NCBI GenBank assembly: GCA_026075535.2
Contig: AP026541.1
Span: 3,410,001-3,474,000 of the forward strand
Source: Tricholoma matsutake
Lineage: Eukaryota; Basidiomycota; Agaricomycetes; Agaricales; Tricholomataceae
Direction of reading: 5' to 3'
Length of the DNA stretch: 64,000 nt
Part shown: positions 45,386 to 56,599 of the stretch, piece after piece
Numbering within the stretch: the first letter of the stretch is position 1
Layout: each line of letters opens with the position of its first letter
Position numbers and translations under genes: made by a program
The notes under the pieces: generated by a model
Seen by the model: only the letters and a program-made list of their open reading frames with translations
Databases searched by the model: none
What the model was told of the DNA's origin: nothing

Positions 45386-46190
45386 ATGGACAGCTCTAGC
45401 TCATTGATTGGGCCTACCCCCCAAGCTCAAGATGGCCCAGTTTATAATATACCAGCAGGCTGTGCTCTAGTTCGAAAGATCCTTGCAGAATGTCTTCCAC
45501 CCTCCTTTGAGCCTCATGACTATCGGATTGAGGGTATCTGCCCTGCCATGGATGGCAAGGATGTTTTGGCAACCATGGCAACAGGCACAGGCAAAACTGG
45601 ATTTTTTATCTTTCTTATGCTCGTCATCCATGCAATTTCCCAAGATCCGAGTCTTGCACTCAGAGGAATCACATTTCCTGAAGATCCAGCAATGATAGTA
45701 GTCTGCCCAACCAAAGCATTGCAGGTAGATATGGTACACATGCAATTTCCCTCTTTCTATACTATCCATCATTAATCGATGAAATATAGGGAGAAAAAAT
45801 GACTCGTTTTGGTCTTAACACCATAGTAATCAACTCCGACACCCATGCAGAAGCCAAAAAATCTGGAAGAGACCTGTGGGTTGAAGCACGCACTGGGAAT
45901 ACAATGGTGCTCAATTCACCTGAAGAATTGACTACTCGTGGTTTTGGTCAGCTTCTTGACCAGAAAGCCTTTGGTGACAGAGTCTGTATGCATGGGGTGG
46001 AAGAGGTACACTTGCTGTACTGGTGGGGAAATGTGTTCCGGCCAGCTTTCCGTCAGATAGGAAATTTGCGCGCACGTCTGCCAATTGTAGGCGGCAGATG
46101 TTGAGTGCCGCTTATGGCTACCACAGCCACTTTACATGTCGGGCCTACCATGGATGCTGTGTCCACAATCCTGGGATGGACTGCAAGTTG
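45386..46190 (+). pseudogene. RecQ-like DEAH-type helicase, N-terminal half (truncated)
   Basis: Exon 45,386-45,724, intron 45,725-45,789 (GT..ATATAG), exon from 45,790. Order: FEPHDYRIEGICPAMDGKDV, Walker A MATGTGKTGFF, VVCPTKALQ, MTRFGLNTIVINSDTHAEAK, SGRDLWVEARTGNTMVLNSPEEL, then motif II as GVEEVHLLYWWG where the family has a D-E-V-H core, FRPAFRQIG. A stop at 46,102 is followed in another frame by LMATTATLHVGPTMDAV (motif III region), then homology ends at about 46,185. It would be an ATP-dependent DNA unwinding enzyme; motifs IV-VI are absent. RecQ-like copies of this kind are numerous in Agaricomycetes. Confidence 0.75.
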
Positions 46191-46837
46191 TGCTTCCTTC
46201 ACAACCATCTTCTTGACAATCTGAACAGCAAATGATGTCAAAGCTGCACGAATTGATTGGATTTCCAAGTACGGGGTGTCTGTAGAATACATAAGACTAT
46301 CTTCTGCTGAGCCAGCCGAGATACACCCATCAGGGTTCCGAAACCAGGCGTCAATTATCATTTCAGGTGTGTGCCAAGTATTCCCCTGCAAAAAGCACTG
46401 AACCATTCCTGCATGTCGCTTGCTACAGTGCACCTTATCTCCATCCTCATTCTTCAACTGGAATACTTCATAGAGAAATTCTCCGAGCCCCCTTCAATAG
46501 CCGTGAAGACAACCTCTAATTTTTCGGGAGTAGTTTTCCATGCACTATAAGGCTTCCACTTCTTGACACTTGTTGAGGCCTGTGTGTAGCCTGGGAGATG
46601 TGGCAGTTCATTTTCCTTGTTATCACTCTGTTTATGCTTCTGCGCTAGGTTGGATGGGGTCTGGTATGATAGAGGTCTTTGAGAAGGGATGAGAGGTGTC
46701 AAAGAACCCACAGAGAGAGGATGTTGCGATGTGTGTCCAGGATGTGTGGAAATGAACATTCTCGGTGTAGCTAGATTACCAGGGGTTATGGGTGGGCAGT
46801 GAGCGGGCATAGTAGAAACTCTGAACCGATTGTGCAT
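46185..46837 (-). pseudogene. Conserved uncharacterised Agaricomycete protein (frameshifted, truncated)
   Basis: Minus strand: a Pro/Ser/Thr-rich start (TPGNLATPRMFISTHPGH, LPHLPGYTQASTS), KWKPYSAWKTTPEKLEVVF, then after a frameshift near 46,480 LGEFLYEVFQLKNEDGD, KRHAGMVQCFLQGNTWHTPE, MIIDAWFRNPDG, SLMYSTDTPYLEIQSIRAAL, TSFAVQIVKKMVVKEAQLAV. The LMYST..ALTSFA pattern recalls a widespread fungal family without known function. The 3' end runs antisense into the helicase fragment. Confidence 0.5.
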
Positions 46838-46839
46838 GG

Positions 46840-47340
46840 CTCACAGTGCAGCCTGCTACTCCCTTTGATGTTATCTTATCAAGATTCTCCTTAAAAGGGA
46901 ATTTTTGATACTCACATGGTTTGAAAATTCCATCAACAGTATCATAGGTGTGCGTGAAAACAGACTATATGAGTGTCGTCCTCTTCCCCATCACAAAGAC
47001 ACAAATTTTATAGTCTGTCTAGGGGAGACTAACTACTTAGTGACTAGTGAACATTTGAACCCCAGTGAAAAGTCTGTTGAGCCAGATTGAGCCGATTCAA
47101 GCCAAATAGAACCAACCAAGCCATTTCGAATACCACAACAACATTGCGACAACATTCGACGTCTTTTTGTCTTTACCTTGCCTTGACTCAATCACTCTGA
47201 CTTATGGACATCTGGACCTCGATCTACCTCAACTATCTACTTTGTAATAATAGTATTTTCACTGTCAATCAATTCAACATCATTATTACATTCACTGTGA
47301 CCTCCTTCAATGTTCTTGTTGCATATCCCTCTCCCCTCTT
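46840..47340. other. Spacer between relics
   Basis: No gene. GAGCCAGATTGAGCCGATTC and similar motifs at 47,075-47,160 precede the Tnp2 fragment and may be its terminal region. Confidence 0.3.
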
Positions 47341-47344
47341 TGGC

Positions 47345-48290
47345 ATGACATTGTCCAATGGTAAGAAAAGGCAGTATTATTGTGATTGTCTGCAGTTTTG
47401 CAAGACAGTAAGGGCTGTACCAAAGTCAACATATTATGATCATCAACGCTATCTGGCCGTTTTGAGCACAGCACATGCTACTTCAAATGCAGCAGCAGAC
47501 ACTAGCAGTACTCATCGCCTCCCCGCAGGACATGGACCTCAAGCCGGTACCGATGGAATAGAAGAACCGCCTGGAAAGCGTCGTTGGATGGAGAGTTTCA
47601 AGAGAAGTGATTCTTGTGGAGGTACTAATCAGGCTGCAAATTATCATGAAGATGACATCCTGGTATGTGACTTGCATACACTTTCGCCCATGCTTATTTC
47701 ACTACACCAGTCACCAGAAGCCGTGATGACTGCCCAGGCAGGGGCAACGGCTGGATTACTGCTTGACCCTGGCAGCCTTGCAGATCAAGCAGATACACTG
47801 AATCGTGGGGTGGAGGAACGAAACAACGCTCTAGATGAATTGCCTGGAACTTCTCTTGCATTGATGACGTACGGTTAGCTCAAGAGTTTATCAAAGCCCT
47901 CAAGCATGCTTCCCTTGACAACGGCGATCTTACGGATGATGAAGTGGATGCACTTCTGAACCCTGCTCAGGAGCCATTGGATCTCAGCAAAGATGACGAT
48001 AAGGACCTCTTAGCTATGCTTATGGCTGTTTTTAGCACAGATCAATTCATCCCAGGAAATTTACAAGTCCTCCATCGATGCTATCAGAATTGCACACCCC
48101 GATGATGAGCTTCTTTTGTACGACCAAATCACATGCTGCATCGCCAAACTCAGTGGAGTGAAACTGATTGCCAGTGACATGTGCCCCAATTCGTGCATGG
48201 CGTATGCAGGCCCTCTGACATCAGGGAATCAGGGTTTCATCGTCTGCTATTTGTCATCGCCATCTAGAATAGTTGGATTATGTACCCCTT
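47345..48290 (+). pseudogene. CACTA/Tnp2 transposase, N-terminal half
   Basis: ATG at 47,345, then the zinc-finger-like CDCLQFCKTVRAVPKSTYYD HQRY pattern, a low-complexity linker, an intron-like GTATGT..CACCAG near 47,663, EERNNALDELPGTSLA, then in a shifted frame AQEFIKALKHASLDNGDLTD, NPAQEPLDLSKDDDKDLLAM, and in a third frame LLLYDQITCCIAKLSGVKLI, SDMCPNSCMAYAGPL. This is the order at the start of Tnp2-type (EnSpm/CACTA) transposases of basidiomycetes. Two frameshifts. It is cut at about 48,290 where duplicated segment X begins. Confidence 0.65.
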
Positions 48291-48296
48291 GACAGC

Positions 48297-49217
48297 GCAG
48301 ATAGCACTATTTTGTTGGAGAATGTGGACCATCGCTTTGAGTTGCAGGATATCAATATCAGGTTCCCTGAGGGTCAGCTTTCTGTGATCACAGGCCCGAC
48401 AGCATCTGGAAAGACTGCACTCCTTGTATGTTGTCTCATTTTATAATCTGTTCTTGTGCTAAAGTAGGTTGAGTAGATGGGGCTCTTGGGTGAGATGATG
48501 CTGCTCCCAGGTGGACAAATCATCCTGTCAAAGGTCCCTAAGCAGTGTGGATGAATTTGGGCACATGCATACTATATCGTACGCAGTGCAGTCGCCATGG
48601 CTCCAGCACCAGTCCATATTGCAACACTGGCTGCTTTACCATGACGTATCACGGTGTGGTGTGTTCCACGGATTTTCTTCTAAATGAAGCTGTATTATAT
48701 GGATACTATACCTACAAAAAAGAAACATATAATGCGGGTGAGTTTGATTGTACACTGTGGTCCACCACTTCCCATGATCTGATAATGCAGAGAAAATCTG
48801 CGGTACCCTAGACCTATGGATGTCAAGATCCGGGTGATCGCTGATAATCCTAATGCACGTAGGTTAGCAACGCTGGGAGGTATGACTTCAACTTACAGAA
48901 ATCATGAGCTCCTTCCACTATAGGAAGCTCAATTGGCTCCCGAGCGCCCAGTTGTACTTGCTGAATCTCTGTCAGGGAATTGTACCATGTCTGTTTATAG
49001 AAATTGTGTGGCAGGGCAGCAACTACCCTTTGGTAGCTAGCAGGTGGGTATTGTCCCCGGATATGAACATGTGGTCGAGCACCAGGAAGGTGGCTCCCAA
49101 ACTCGTTGGTCATCTTATGGTTGGTGTCAATGTATTCTAGCAAAACCTTCACCTCCGAGCTGCGCCATTCTTTGGCTCGGATGGCATAGTTTTCACCATC
49201 GCTCTCATCCAAGCTAT
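48297..49217. repeat. Duplicated segment X, copy 2
   Basis: Direct copy of 40,642-41,443, about 7.65 kb to the right. Its left edge joins Tnp2 coding sequence; its right edge continues into the coiled-coil gene, so copy 2 keeps the native context for the minus-strand part and copy 1 for the ABC part. Confidence 0.9.
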
Positions 49218-50868
49218 TGCCACTGACCCCGAGGGTATCAATGAGAAGGTAAAGGATTTGCCAAGCACTGTTTGGGTTTCCCTGAGCTCCTGCTTGGCAG
49301 ATCACCAGGCGGGAAGAATAAAGCTACAGGCCATCATAAGTATGGCATGACACTACAAATAAAAGTGAACCCACCCGTGACTGTCGTCCTCGAATTCATT
49401 TCTGCTTTATCCAGTGTTTCTTCCACTGAGTCATACGCATTAGAACTTCTTCCTCAGTTTCACCATCACCCACAAGGCTAGTGAGGAGAATCTTTCTCAT
49501 AGTCTCAATCTGCTGAGTAAAGTAAGCACAAAGTTCATCTTGGTCTCCAGCCAACTGCGGTCACTTTTGAATGAAGTATTCTGTGAAGGAAGCTGCCAGC
49601 TGAGTATTCCAGGGGCTCTTGACAACATCCCAGTAGATTCGAAGAGGTGTCAGGGAGGGAGGACCTTGGGCACCAGTTAAGAATGCATCCACATCTTCGG
49701 GACTAACCAGGGTGTCGTTAACAACACTGGTGATCTCTGCATCCTGTTTAATGCCTAGTAGCTTGTGGATCTCAGTGTGTGCAGCATTCTACAAAGATTA
49801 TGTGAGCCAAGCAATGGTAGATTCTAGCTACAGTACTAACCATCATCTCCATTCTAGCGCTACTGCGAATTTTGGAAGGAGTATTGGCTTTGAATTCCCC
49901 ATGTCCCCTTACCTTTGATCTTTGGGGCAAAGTGGAGTCACACCGCCGCTGCCCTTCCTCCATCTCCCTTCGGATGTGTTTGACTTCACTGATAAGATAA
50001 TTGAGCTGTGCACCTACTTCTTCTACCCCAGAAGTGGTAGGTCCATTAGCTGGTATGTCAGAGGGGATGCTGTGGGAAGACACAGTGGCACCACGAGGCG
50101 GTTGAGTAGAGGCAGGGTTGCTGTGGCCACTTGAACTGGAGGAAGATCCATGCAACCCAGCCCCAGGCATAGCAAAACTGCTGATTGGGTGGAAAATGGG
50201 GGGGGGATTGGGGGCGACATGCTTCGGTCATGTACGGTGGTGGGACAGGGCTCACGAGTTGTGCCCGGCAGGCTTATGATCCCATTGGGTAGTAGCAGTG
50301 TTCAGGCTCTCCCCTGAGTTCCTGGTTCTAGAGATCCCATGCGCAAACGCTCTGACAGTGCTGTGTCCACACCAAAAGGTCTTTTGAACTGAAGTGGGGG
50401 CCGAATTGGCTCTGGGTGTTCTGCATCCAATTAGTCGATGGTCATCCCAAACCTTTGACCACTCACCACAGTGGAGGGTAGTTGGAGCCTCTGCTGGTGT
50501 AGTGGGGTTGTCCTCTGGCTAATGTGAGCATGGTGCACTGAAAATTGTTGGACAGCTTACTGGCATTCTTGGAAGCACGAGGTGCTTGGGCCATTTACCA
50601 AGGGCCATTTCTGATAAAGGACTAGTACTGGCATCCAGATCCATCCTCTCATCTGTGGTGTTAGATCCACTGGACCACTGCCCCTGTGGATTGTGCCCTG
50701 CCTGTAGGTCCTCCAGCCGCTTGATTCACACCGTATCTATATTAGAATAAGACCGAAGTTTCAGAGATTGACTCATGGCTGTCTTCTGGTGTTCAAGCCC
50801 CAGCTCTTGCTTGAATGCCTCAGGGCCTGCTGCGCTTCTAGCCCGTTTTGATGCACTTGAGATGCTAT
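48853..50868 (-). pseudogene. 3' part of the coiled-coil gene (decayed)
   Basis: Minus strand after the stop at 50,869: AFKQELGLEHQKTAMSQSLK, DLDASTSPLSEMALGKWPKH, then EEVGAQLNYLISEVKHIRRE, TPSKIRSSARMEMMV, DAEITSVVNDTLVSPEDVDA, PLRIYWDVVKSPWNTQLAAS, FTEYFIQK (stop) PQLAGDQDE, YFTQQIETMRKILLTSLVGD, an intron 3' of RGRQSR, LVICQAG, NSAWQILYLLIDTLGVSGNS, then the C-terminal block shared with 41,116-41,443. Three or more in-frame stops. This C-terminal domain is conserved in Agaricomycetes as far as I recall, with no function assigned. Confidence 0.55.
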
Positions 50869-53061
50869 GGCTTGGTCAGGTCCGCTTTTGCCTTCTCTTC
50901 GAGTTCCCAGCGTAAGCTGTCCTGTTGATTGGAAAGAGCTTGATTAAACCTGGCTTCATTGGCCAGGTGCCAATTTTCCTACCCAATAAGCATAAGTAGA
51001 CTGATGCACCAGTCAGGAGGTGCCTTACCTGCTCATCATCTTTCTGCTTAGCAAGCCTATCCTGCACACGAGCATCGCACTCCTCCTGAAGCGCTTCCAT
51101 GGCCTGTCGATGCTGAGCTGATAGCCTCTCTATTGCTTGATTAATTCCAGTGGCCAGAGCTTCATCCTGTTGGGCCTTCATCGCACTGATTGCTCTAGTC
51201 CTTTCCACGAGTTGCTGTTCCATGACATCGGCGTGGGCCACAGCCTCTCCCTGCATCGCCTGGGCTTCTTTCATTTGAACAAAGTCTGACTCAAATGCAG
51301 CACATCTCTCTTCCCACTCAGCAACGATACGAGGGAATTCATCGACTTGCTGCTTTGCATCTTGCACTTCACTCCTGGCCTCCACTAATTGATCCTCCAA
51401 AGCTCGGATGCAAGTGCCAGCTTCTGTCTTTACTCCTCTCAAGGCTTCTTCGTGAGCTCCTTTCGCATTATCCAGCTCTTCTAAAGCCTTCTCAGTTCTA
51501 CCTTTCCATTCTAATGCAGCATTGTTAGCTTGTTGCTTTGTTGCCACCAGCTCTCCCACAACAAGCACTAGTTTATTTTCCAAGGCTGTGATTGAGGCAG
51601 CAGCCTCACCTCGTGCAGCCGCCAGCGCCTCCGTATGGGCCGCCTTCACTTCATAAAGCTCTGCGGCAGCTTTCTGGCTCTGGACTTTGTGGGCGGAGGA
51701 GATATGGGTGTCTTGATCTGCTTGCTTCTTCATCTCCACTTCTTGCTTCTTCAGTGCATTCAGCACCTCGGTATGTGTCACCTTCACTTCATCAAGCTCC
51801 AAGGTAGCTTTCTGGCTCTTAACTTTGTCGCAATCTGCTTGCTTCTCCATCTGAGCTATCTGCTTCTCCAATGCATTGACCCAGACAGCCTCTTCCTCTA
51901 TCGCCTTTGCCCGCTCATCCTCAACGCATTGACACTGTTCTTTCCACCCTGTGGCGCAAGAGCTTGTGATCTCCAGCTTATCATTTACTCCTTGCAACTC
52001 CTTCTGTAGGGCAAGAAGAGACACAGCCAATTCTTCTTGAATGCATTTCACGTCTTCAGCATGGGCTACTTGTAGCTGTACCGCTCCTTGTGCGGTGTCT
52101 TCCCGAAGCTTCTGATTTTCTTCTTCGAGGTTCATGGTGGTTTTTAGCTGCTGCACCAGGGCAATCAACTCTGTGGCTGATTCCTGGGCTGCAATTGACT
52201 GGTCAAATGGAACGTTAGTGGTGAGGTGCATCAGGTGGCACAAGGCTTACCACCTCAAGAGATGCTGTCAGTTCTGAGGTTTGCTTTTGAAGAACTTCTT
52301 TTTCAAGAACAGCCTGGTTGTGGAAACCACGGGTTTCAGAAAGCTGACTCCTCAAGGATTGCAACTGGAGTATTGTTAATAAGGGGTGGGTAGTGAGGAG
52401 TTACAGAAGAGCGCACCTTCGCATTTGCTTTCTCAAGATCACCCGACTCCACAATTCTGATCTTGGCCTTCACTTTATAAGCTTCCTCAAATTCTTTACA
52501 CAAACTCCCCCAGCGAGGAGGGTCTGTCTCTAGCTCACGGACACGCTTGCTTGGCTTATGGGTCCTACTAGGCTGTGCTGCATGTGGAAAATTGCCAGGG
52601 TTATTGCCCAGGAAAGGAGCACCAGTGGAGTCAGTGCCAGGGTCAGCTGGAGTGGCCAATGGTGTAGCAGAATGCAAGGTAGTGGCTCCACCCCCATCTC
52701 CTGCAGAGGCTGCCAGGGAAGGCATCGCATGCTGTACAGGTTCATTAGGTGGTAATGAACTGGCATCCTCAATGGAATGTAAGTATGAGCCTGGAATAGG
52801 TGGTGGGAACAGATGATCATCATCCACCGACATGTGTTGGGTGATATTGGGGTGCTGTAGCAGGTTTGAGTGAGCAGAGAATTCACTGAGGGGGCGAAAC
52901 ACAAATACCAATGCGATAGGTTCCATCTCCATGTCGGTGGCCATGGTTCTATCTTTGTAGGGTGAGCTGTTGGGCATGAAACAGACTGTGGATGTGGAAG
53001 AAGGTTGCTCAGTTGGAGGTAATGCAGGAGTATGTAAACACAAACTTGTGTTGCCACTCAC
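50869..53061 (-). CDS. Large coiled-coil protein, open 5' part (about 680 codons)
   Basis: Exons 53,061-52,417, 52,364-52,251, 52,198-51,029 and 50,978-50,869, each a multiple of three with GT..AG introns, read without interruption to a TAG at 50,869. Residues 1-190 are Pro/Ser-rich and disordered, then PPRWGSLCKEFEEAYKVKAK. From about 200 to 680 it is an almost unbroken coiled coil with internal repeats of the form (S)QKA..EL.EVK..HTE.L and ALE.QL..AR.EV. The role could be a scaffold or nuclear filament; that is guesswork. The true C-terminus probably lay in the decayed sequence to 48,853. Confidence 0.6.
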
Positions 53062-53238
53062 AGGGGGGGGGGGGGATCAGATTTTGTGGAGTTGATCCCT
53101 TTGTCAATGGCGGATCCCCAATGGGCAGGGAAACAAAGCCACTTAAACTGAAAGGCAAAACTCACTTTAACGCTGTCCCACTCGCCTTAACACTCTCCCA
53201 ACTCTTCGCTATTATCGCCCAGAGAACTCACTCACAAA

Positions 53239-53765
53239 ATGGTATCAGCACTCCGCCGCTATTTCGCCACTGTAAGGGTACATCGTGAATCTGATAACGG
53301 TGAAGATACACTGCTTAAGCTTGATAGCAGGATGACACCATAAACTTGAATGGCTGCCTGTACACTGCAGCCTCCCCTGGAGCAGTGTTAAAGGCCATAC
53401 ACACACAGAGAAACGCAAACGACCATGTCCCTCGCCTCGATCTTGTTCTTGAAGAGAATAGGCTCCAGCCATACATACACAATGGCATTGTTACCGTCAT
53501 TTATCAAAAGAAGGAAACCCACTTCCATATCTTCATCAAGAACCACAAACAACTAAGATCCAACAGAATTGTTGAAGGATGGAAGAATGGAGCAAGCTGG
53601 AAAGGGGACATCCTAGTAATGCGCAAAGGCCTGGTACATGAGTTTGTTGGCTTCCGTGGAGGAGATGCAGTGCTGGCCGACTTTGCGGTGAAGAGGTTAG
53701 TACCCTACAACTCAATTCACAGCCAGGGAACTGACCAGATTTCCATAGCTTTGTTAAAGAAGTAA
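53239..53765 (+). CDS. Small conserved-looking hypothetical protein (two exons)
   Basis: Exon 1 is 53,239-53,271 (MVSALRRYFAT), intron 53,272-53,330 (GTAAGG..GATAGCAG, 59 bp), exon 2 53,331-53,765. The product is about 155 residues without stops: NLNGCLYTAASPGAVLKAIH, FHIFIKNHKQLRSNRIVEGW, WKGDILVMRKGLVHEFVGF, RGGDAVLADFAVKRLV. The WKGDILVMR..G..D..LADFAV pattern resembles small Agaricomycete proteins found beside transposons. No signal peptide or membrane segment. It is divergent from the coiled-coil gene (178 bp between starts). Function unknown. Confidence 0.6.
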
Positions 53766-53769
53766 AACA

Positions 53770-54045
53770 GAAAAGACATTTTCATATCCCGAAAAACCTC
53801 GTTTTCAACAAAAAGTGATTCGTGAGCAGGGTACCACAAGAGAGACTTTGAACTCAAAGTCTGGGCTGTTACCAGTTCGTTTTGGGCCACTTACCATCTG
53901 ATTAGTAATTAGCCAGCTAATAGATTCAGATACATTAATATTTGTCATCACTTACTATGTACTTCATTACGTGCACATAAGTTTCATCTAGATCACAATC
54001 AATGAGAGCTATACAACATCTACAAATAAAATACCATAGAATGTT
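53770..54045. other. No recognisable gene
   Basis: AT-rich intergenic DNA between the small gene and an isolated repeat copy. Confidence 0.3.
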
Positions 54046-54159
54046 TTGATCTTCCACGTCAGTAATGGTAATGCAGTGTCAACTCAAGCTACTAACATTG
54101 TGGTGTTGGATAGCTCAGGAGGTTGCCATGCGACCAATCATATCAACGTCCCTAGATAC

Positions 54160-54360
54160 ATTCACACCAAAGGGGATGGAAAACAGTTTGTAGATGTAGG
54201 TCCCATACTCAACGCATATCAGCATGAGGCTTGCATGATGGGAAGAACTTGAAATGGCAGAACTACTGTGGCATTTGACTTGGTGCTCAACGCTCAATGG
54301 CGTGAGGGGTTTGAACTACTGTAACCGCCGAGGGCAAGAATACCACACAATTATCACAAG
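54160..54360 (+). repeat. Isolated copy of the 30.9-36.0 kb repeat
   Basis: CCAAAGGGGATGGAAAACAG, CTCAACGCATATCAGCATGAG, GTGCTCAACGCTCAATGGCG, and CTGTAACCGCCGAGGG..CACACAATTATCACAAGAA are all present in the usual order, about 18 kb from the island. Confidence 0.8.
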
Positions 54361-54389
54361 AATAAAGGGATAGAGATAACAGGCAGTAC

Positions 54390-55100
54390 TAAGGTGGTTG
54401 AAACCTCGGCCGGTCTTGTCCCTCGGCACAGCAGGTACTTCAAGTTCAACATCATTGTGGGCAAAGAATTTCCAGTGCTTTGCGACTCTTTTTCCATCTA
54501 ACAAAAATGATCAGAATTGAGTATCGCATGATACCAGCTCACCACTCAAATAAGATCCATAATTGATTTGAAATCATCCTCAAACTCTCCAATCGTCTTC
54601 ATGAAGTTGGGCACCTGCGATAAAATGCCACGGTAGAGCTTCAAGTTGAAGTATGCATCTTTTTGTCCATCGAGATGTTCTCTTTTACTCTAGTTAGCAC
54701 GCATATATGCCCTAGGATAATCTTTACTCGCTCATCGCTGTCGAATTCCTCCTCTGCAATCTCGAAAAACCTGTCCTCCACTAAACTGAAGTGAAAAGCC
54801 TCATTGAGATCATTCCCCAGGCCGTATATGCGTGCGATCTAACAAAGTCCATTGAGTATTCTAAAAGTGGCTCCAAGAATATCACACAGAGGAGTAAGCA
54901 CTTACTTTAGGATTCCCCATTTTCTCTTCCTTCTACTCGCTTCTTCCTCGAGTGCATCCCAGAGCAAGTTAGGACCTCGCTTTCACGTATTGGCCACTTT
55001 CTTCATCTTCCTCATCTTTGTCTGGTTGTGGAGATGTACGCTTGTCGACGATAAGGCCGTGGCTCTAGGAGGGATGTTGCAACTGCGAGAGTGGTGCTGG
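54390..55100 (-). pseudogene. DUF6698-like fungal protein fragment
   Basis: Minus strand: MPFTSTSTTLAVATSLLEPR at about 55,113, an acidic stretch DKDEEDEESGQY, NLLWDALEEEASRRKRKWG, an intron, then IARIYGLGNDLNEAFHFSLV, EDRFFEIAEEEFDSDERVKI, ILGHICVL, (frameshift) YFNLKLYRGILSQVPNFMKT, FEDDFKSIMDLI, then LEVPAVPRDKTGRGFNHLST. The RGFNH block after a helical region recalls DUF6698 proteins of Agaricomycetes, which have no known function. At least two frameshifts. Confidence 0.45.
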
Positions 55101-55119
55101 TGGATGTGAAAGGCATGAT

Positions 55120-55745
55120 GGTGCTGGTGTGTGAGGCTTTGGTGTGGGAGTTCATGACGGTCAAGGGGTAAACCAACGCTATCCTTCATACCTCCCGCTC
55201 CGAGCGCCCACTGAACCCAGCCAGGATCCCGAGGCTAGCCTTGGCCCTGAGCAACGCATTCCCCAGGAAGGCCGAGCTGATCATAGCTCCCCCTTCGGAA
55301 GGGTTAAAGGCCCAGGGAGCTGTGGAGTGCTGATCATAGTGCTTGGTTTCCACAGCTCTCCCCTGGCATCCCAGCTAGCTGGGACGCTGTCATGGGAGAT
55401 GGGGGCATAAGTGTTGTGCCCCGGGAGTCACTGCACTTTCCCTCCCGCTGGAACGGGAGGACATGGGAGTTACTAGTTACTACTAGTAGGAGGGGTTAGC
55501 CACATTCATCCCCTGTGATTTGAATTTTTATAGGGCCGATGAACGGTTTTGGCCTGGAAGCTAAAGTAGAGTCTGAGTCAGCGTCTGGGCAGAGTGTCTT
55601 CTGATGAGGAGATGCCTGCCCATCATGAAACTGTGGGGTTTTATGCGTTCACCATATCGGAGGTCTTGGGAAGAGAGAGCAACGCACGCGAGTATGCAGG
55701 CACGTTGAAAATGATCGAAGTACAAACCAGTCTCTAACTTGTAAA
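55120..55745. other. GC-rich spacer
   Basis: 55,190-55,450 is C/G-rich (GGATCCCGAGGCTAGCC, CCCCTTCGGAAGGG, CCAGCTAGCTGGG palindromes) and unlike its surroundings. No gene seen. Confidence 0.35.
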
Positions 55746-55747
55746 TA

Positions 55748-56594
55748 CTATATCGCCCAATTGGTCTGATATCTCCCAGGGAGTCTGAAATTCAATTTCT
55801 ACATTTTATCTGCTTGCTCAATCCCCCCGGAGTCTTATGGGATCTAATCGACTAGTAGTAATGGATGTATGTATGATTTAACTAAGGAATACAAGCTGTG
55901 GAAGCAGTCAAGAAACAGTAGCCAGAGTGATCAAACAGTGATACAAATGAAAATGTCTTGTTCACCATGGCAAAAACCACTCCCAAAGCCCAAAAAAATT
56001 TGACAGGACACCTACACTAGACCAAACTACGGTAGCATGCTCTCTTCAAGTCTCCAGGGTGGTATGCCCATGTTTGAGAGTGATGAAGGGACACTGTCAA
56101 TTTTGTCACACTTTGTCACAGTAAAATTGAATGTCCACTGGCCACCTCAATGGCAAGTGGCTCGAGATGCTGAGGCACGAGAAATCATTGAATTGAAGTA
56201 TATAAAACTATGCTGGGTGGACCTTGACTTTTGATGTGTTTTGTCACGCTGTCTCTCCTTGCTCTTGAACATGGGCACACCACCCCGGAGAATTAAAGAG
56301 AGCATGCTACCGTAGTTTGGTCTAGTGTAGGTGTCCTGTCAAATTCTTTCGGGCTTTGGGAGTGGTTTTTGCTATGGTGAACAAGACATTTTCATTTGTA
56401 TCACTGTTTGATCACTCCAACTACTGTTTCTCGACTGCTTCCACAGCTTGTATTCCTTAGTGAAATCATGCATACATCCGTTACCACTAGTCAATTACAT
56501 CCCGTAAAACTCCAGGGGGATTGAGCAAGCAGATAAAATGTAGAAATTGAATTTCAGACTCCCTGGGAGATTTCAGACCAATTGGGTGATATAG
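55748..56594. mobile_element. Foldback element with about 350-bp inverted arms, TA target
   Basis: The left arm, from CTATATCGCCCAATTGGTCT, and the right arm, ending AGACCAATTGGGTGATATAG, are inverted copies over roughly 55,748-56,110 and 56,238-56,594 with about 90% identity by eye. TA dinucleotides flank both ends (55,746-55,747; 56,595-56,596), as in Tc1/mariner-type MITEs. The central spacer of about 130 bp encodes nothing. A transcript would fold into a long hairpin. Confidence 0.85.
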
Positions 56595-56599
56595 TACTA

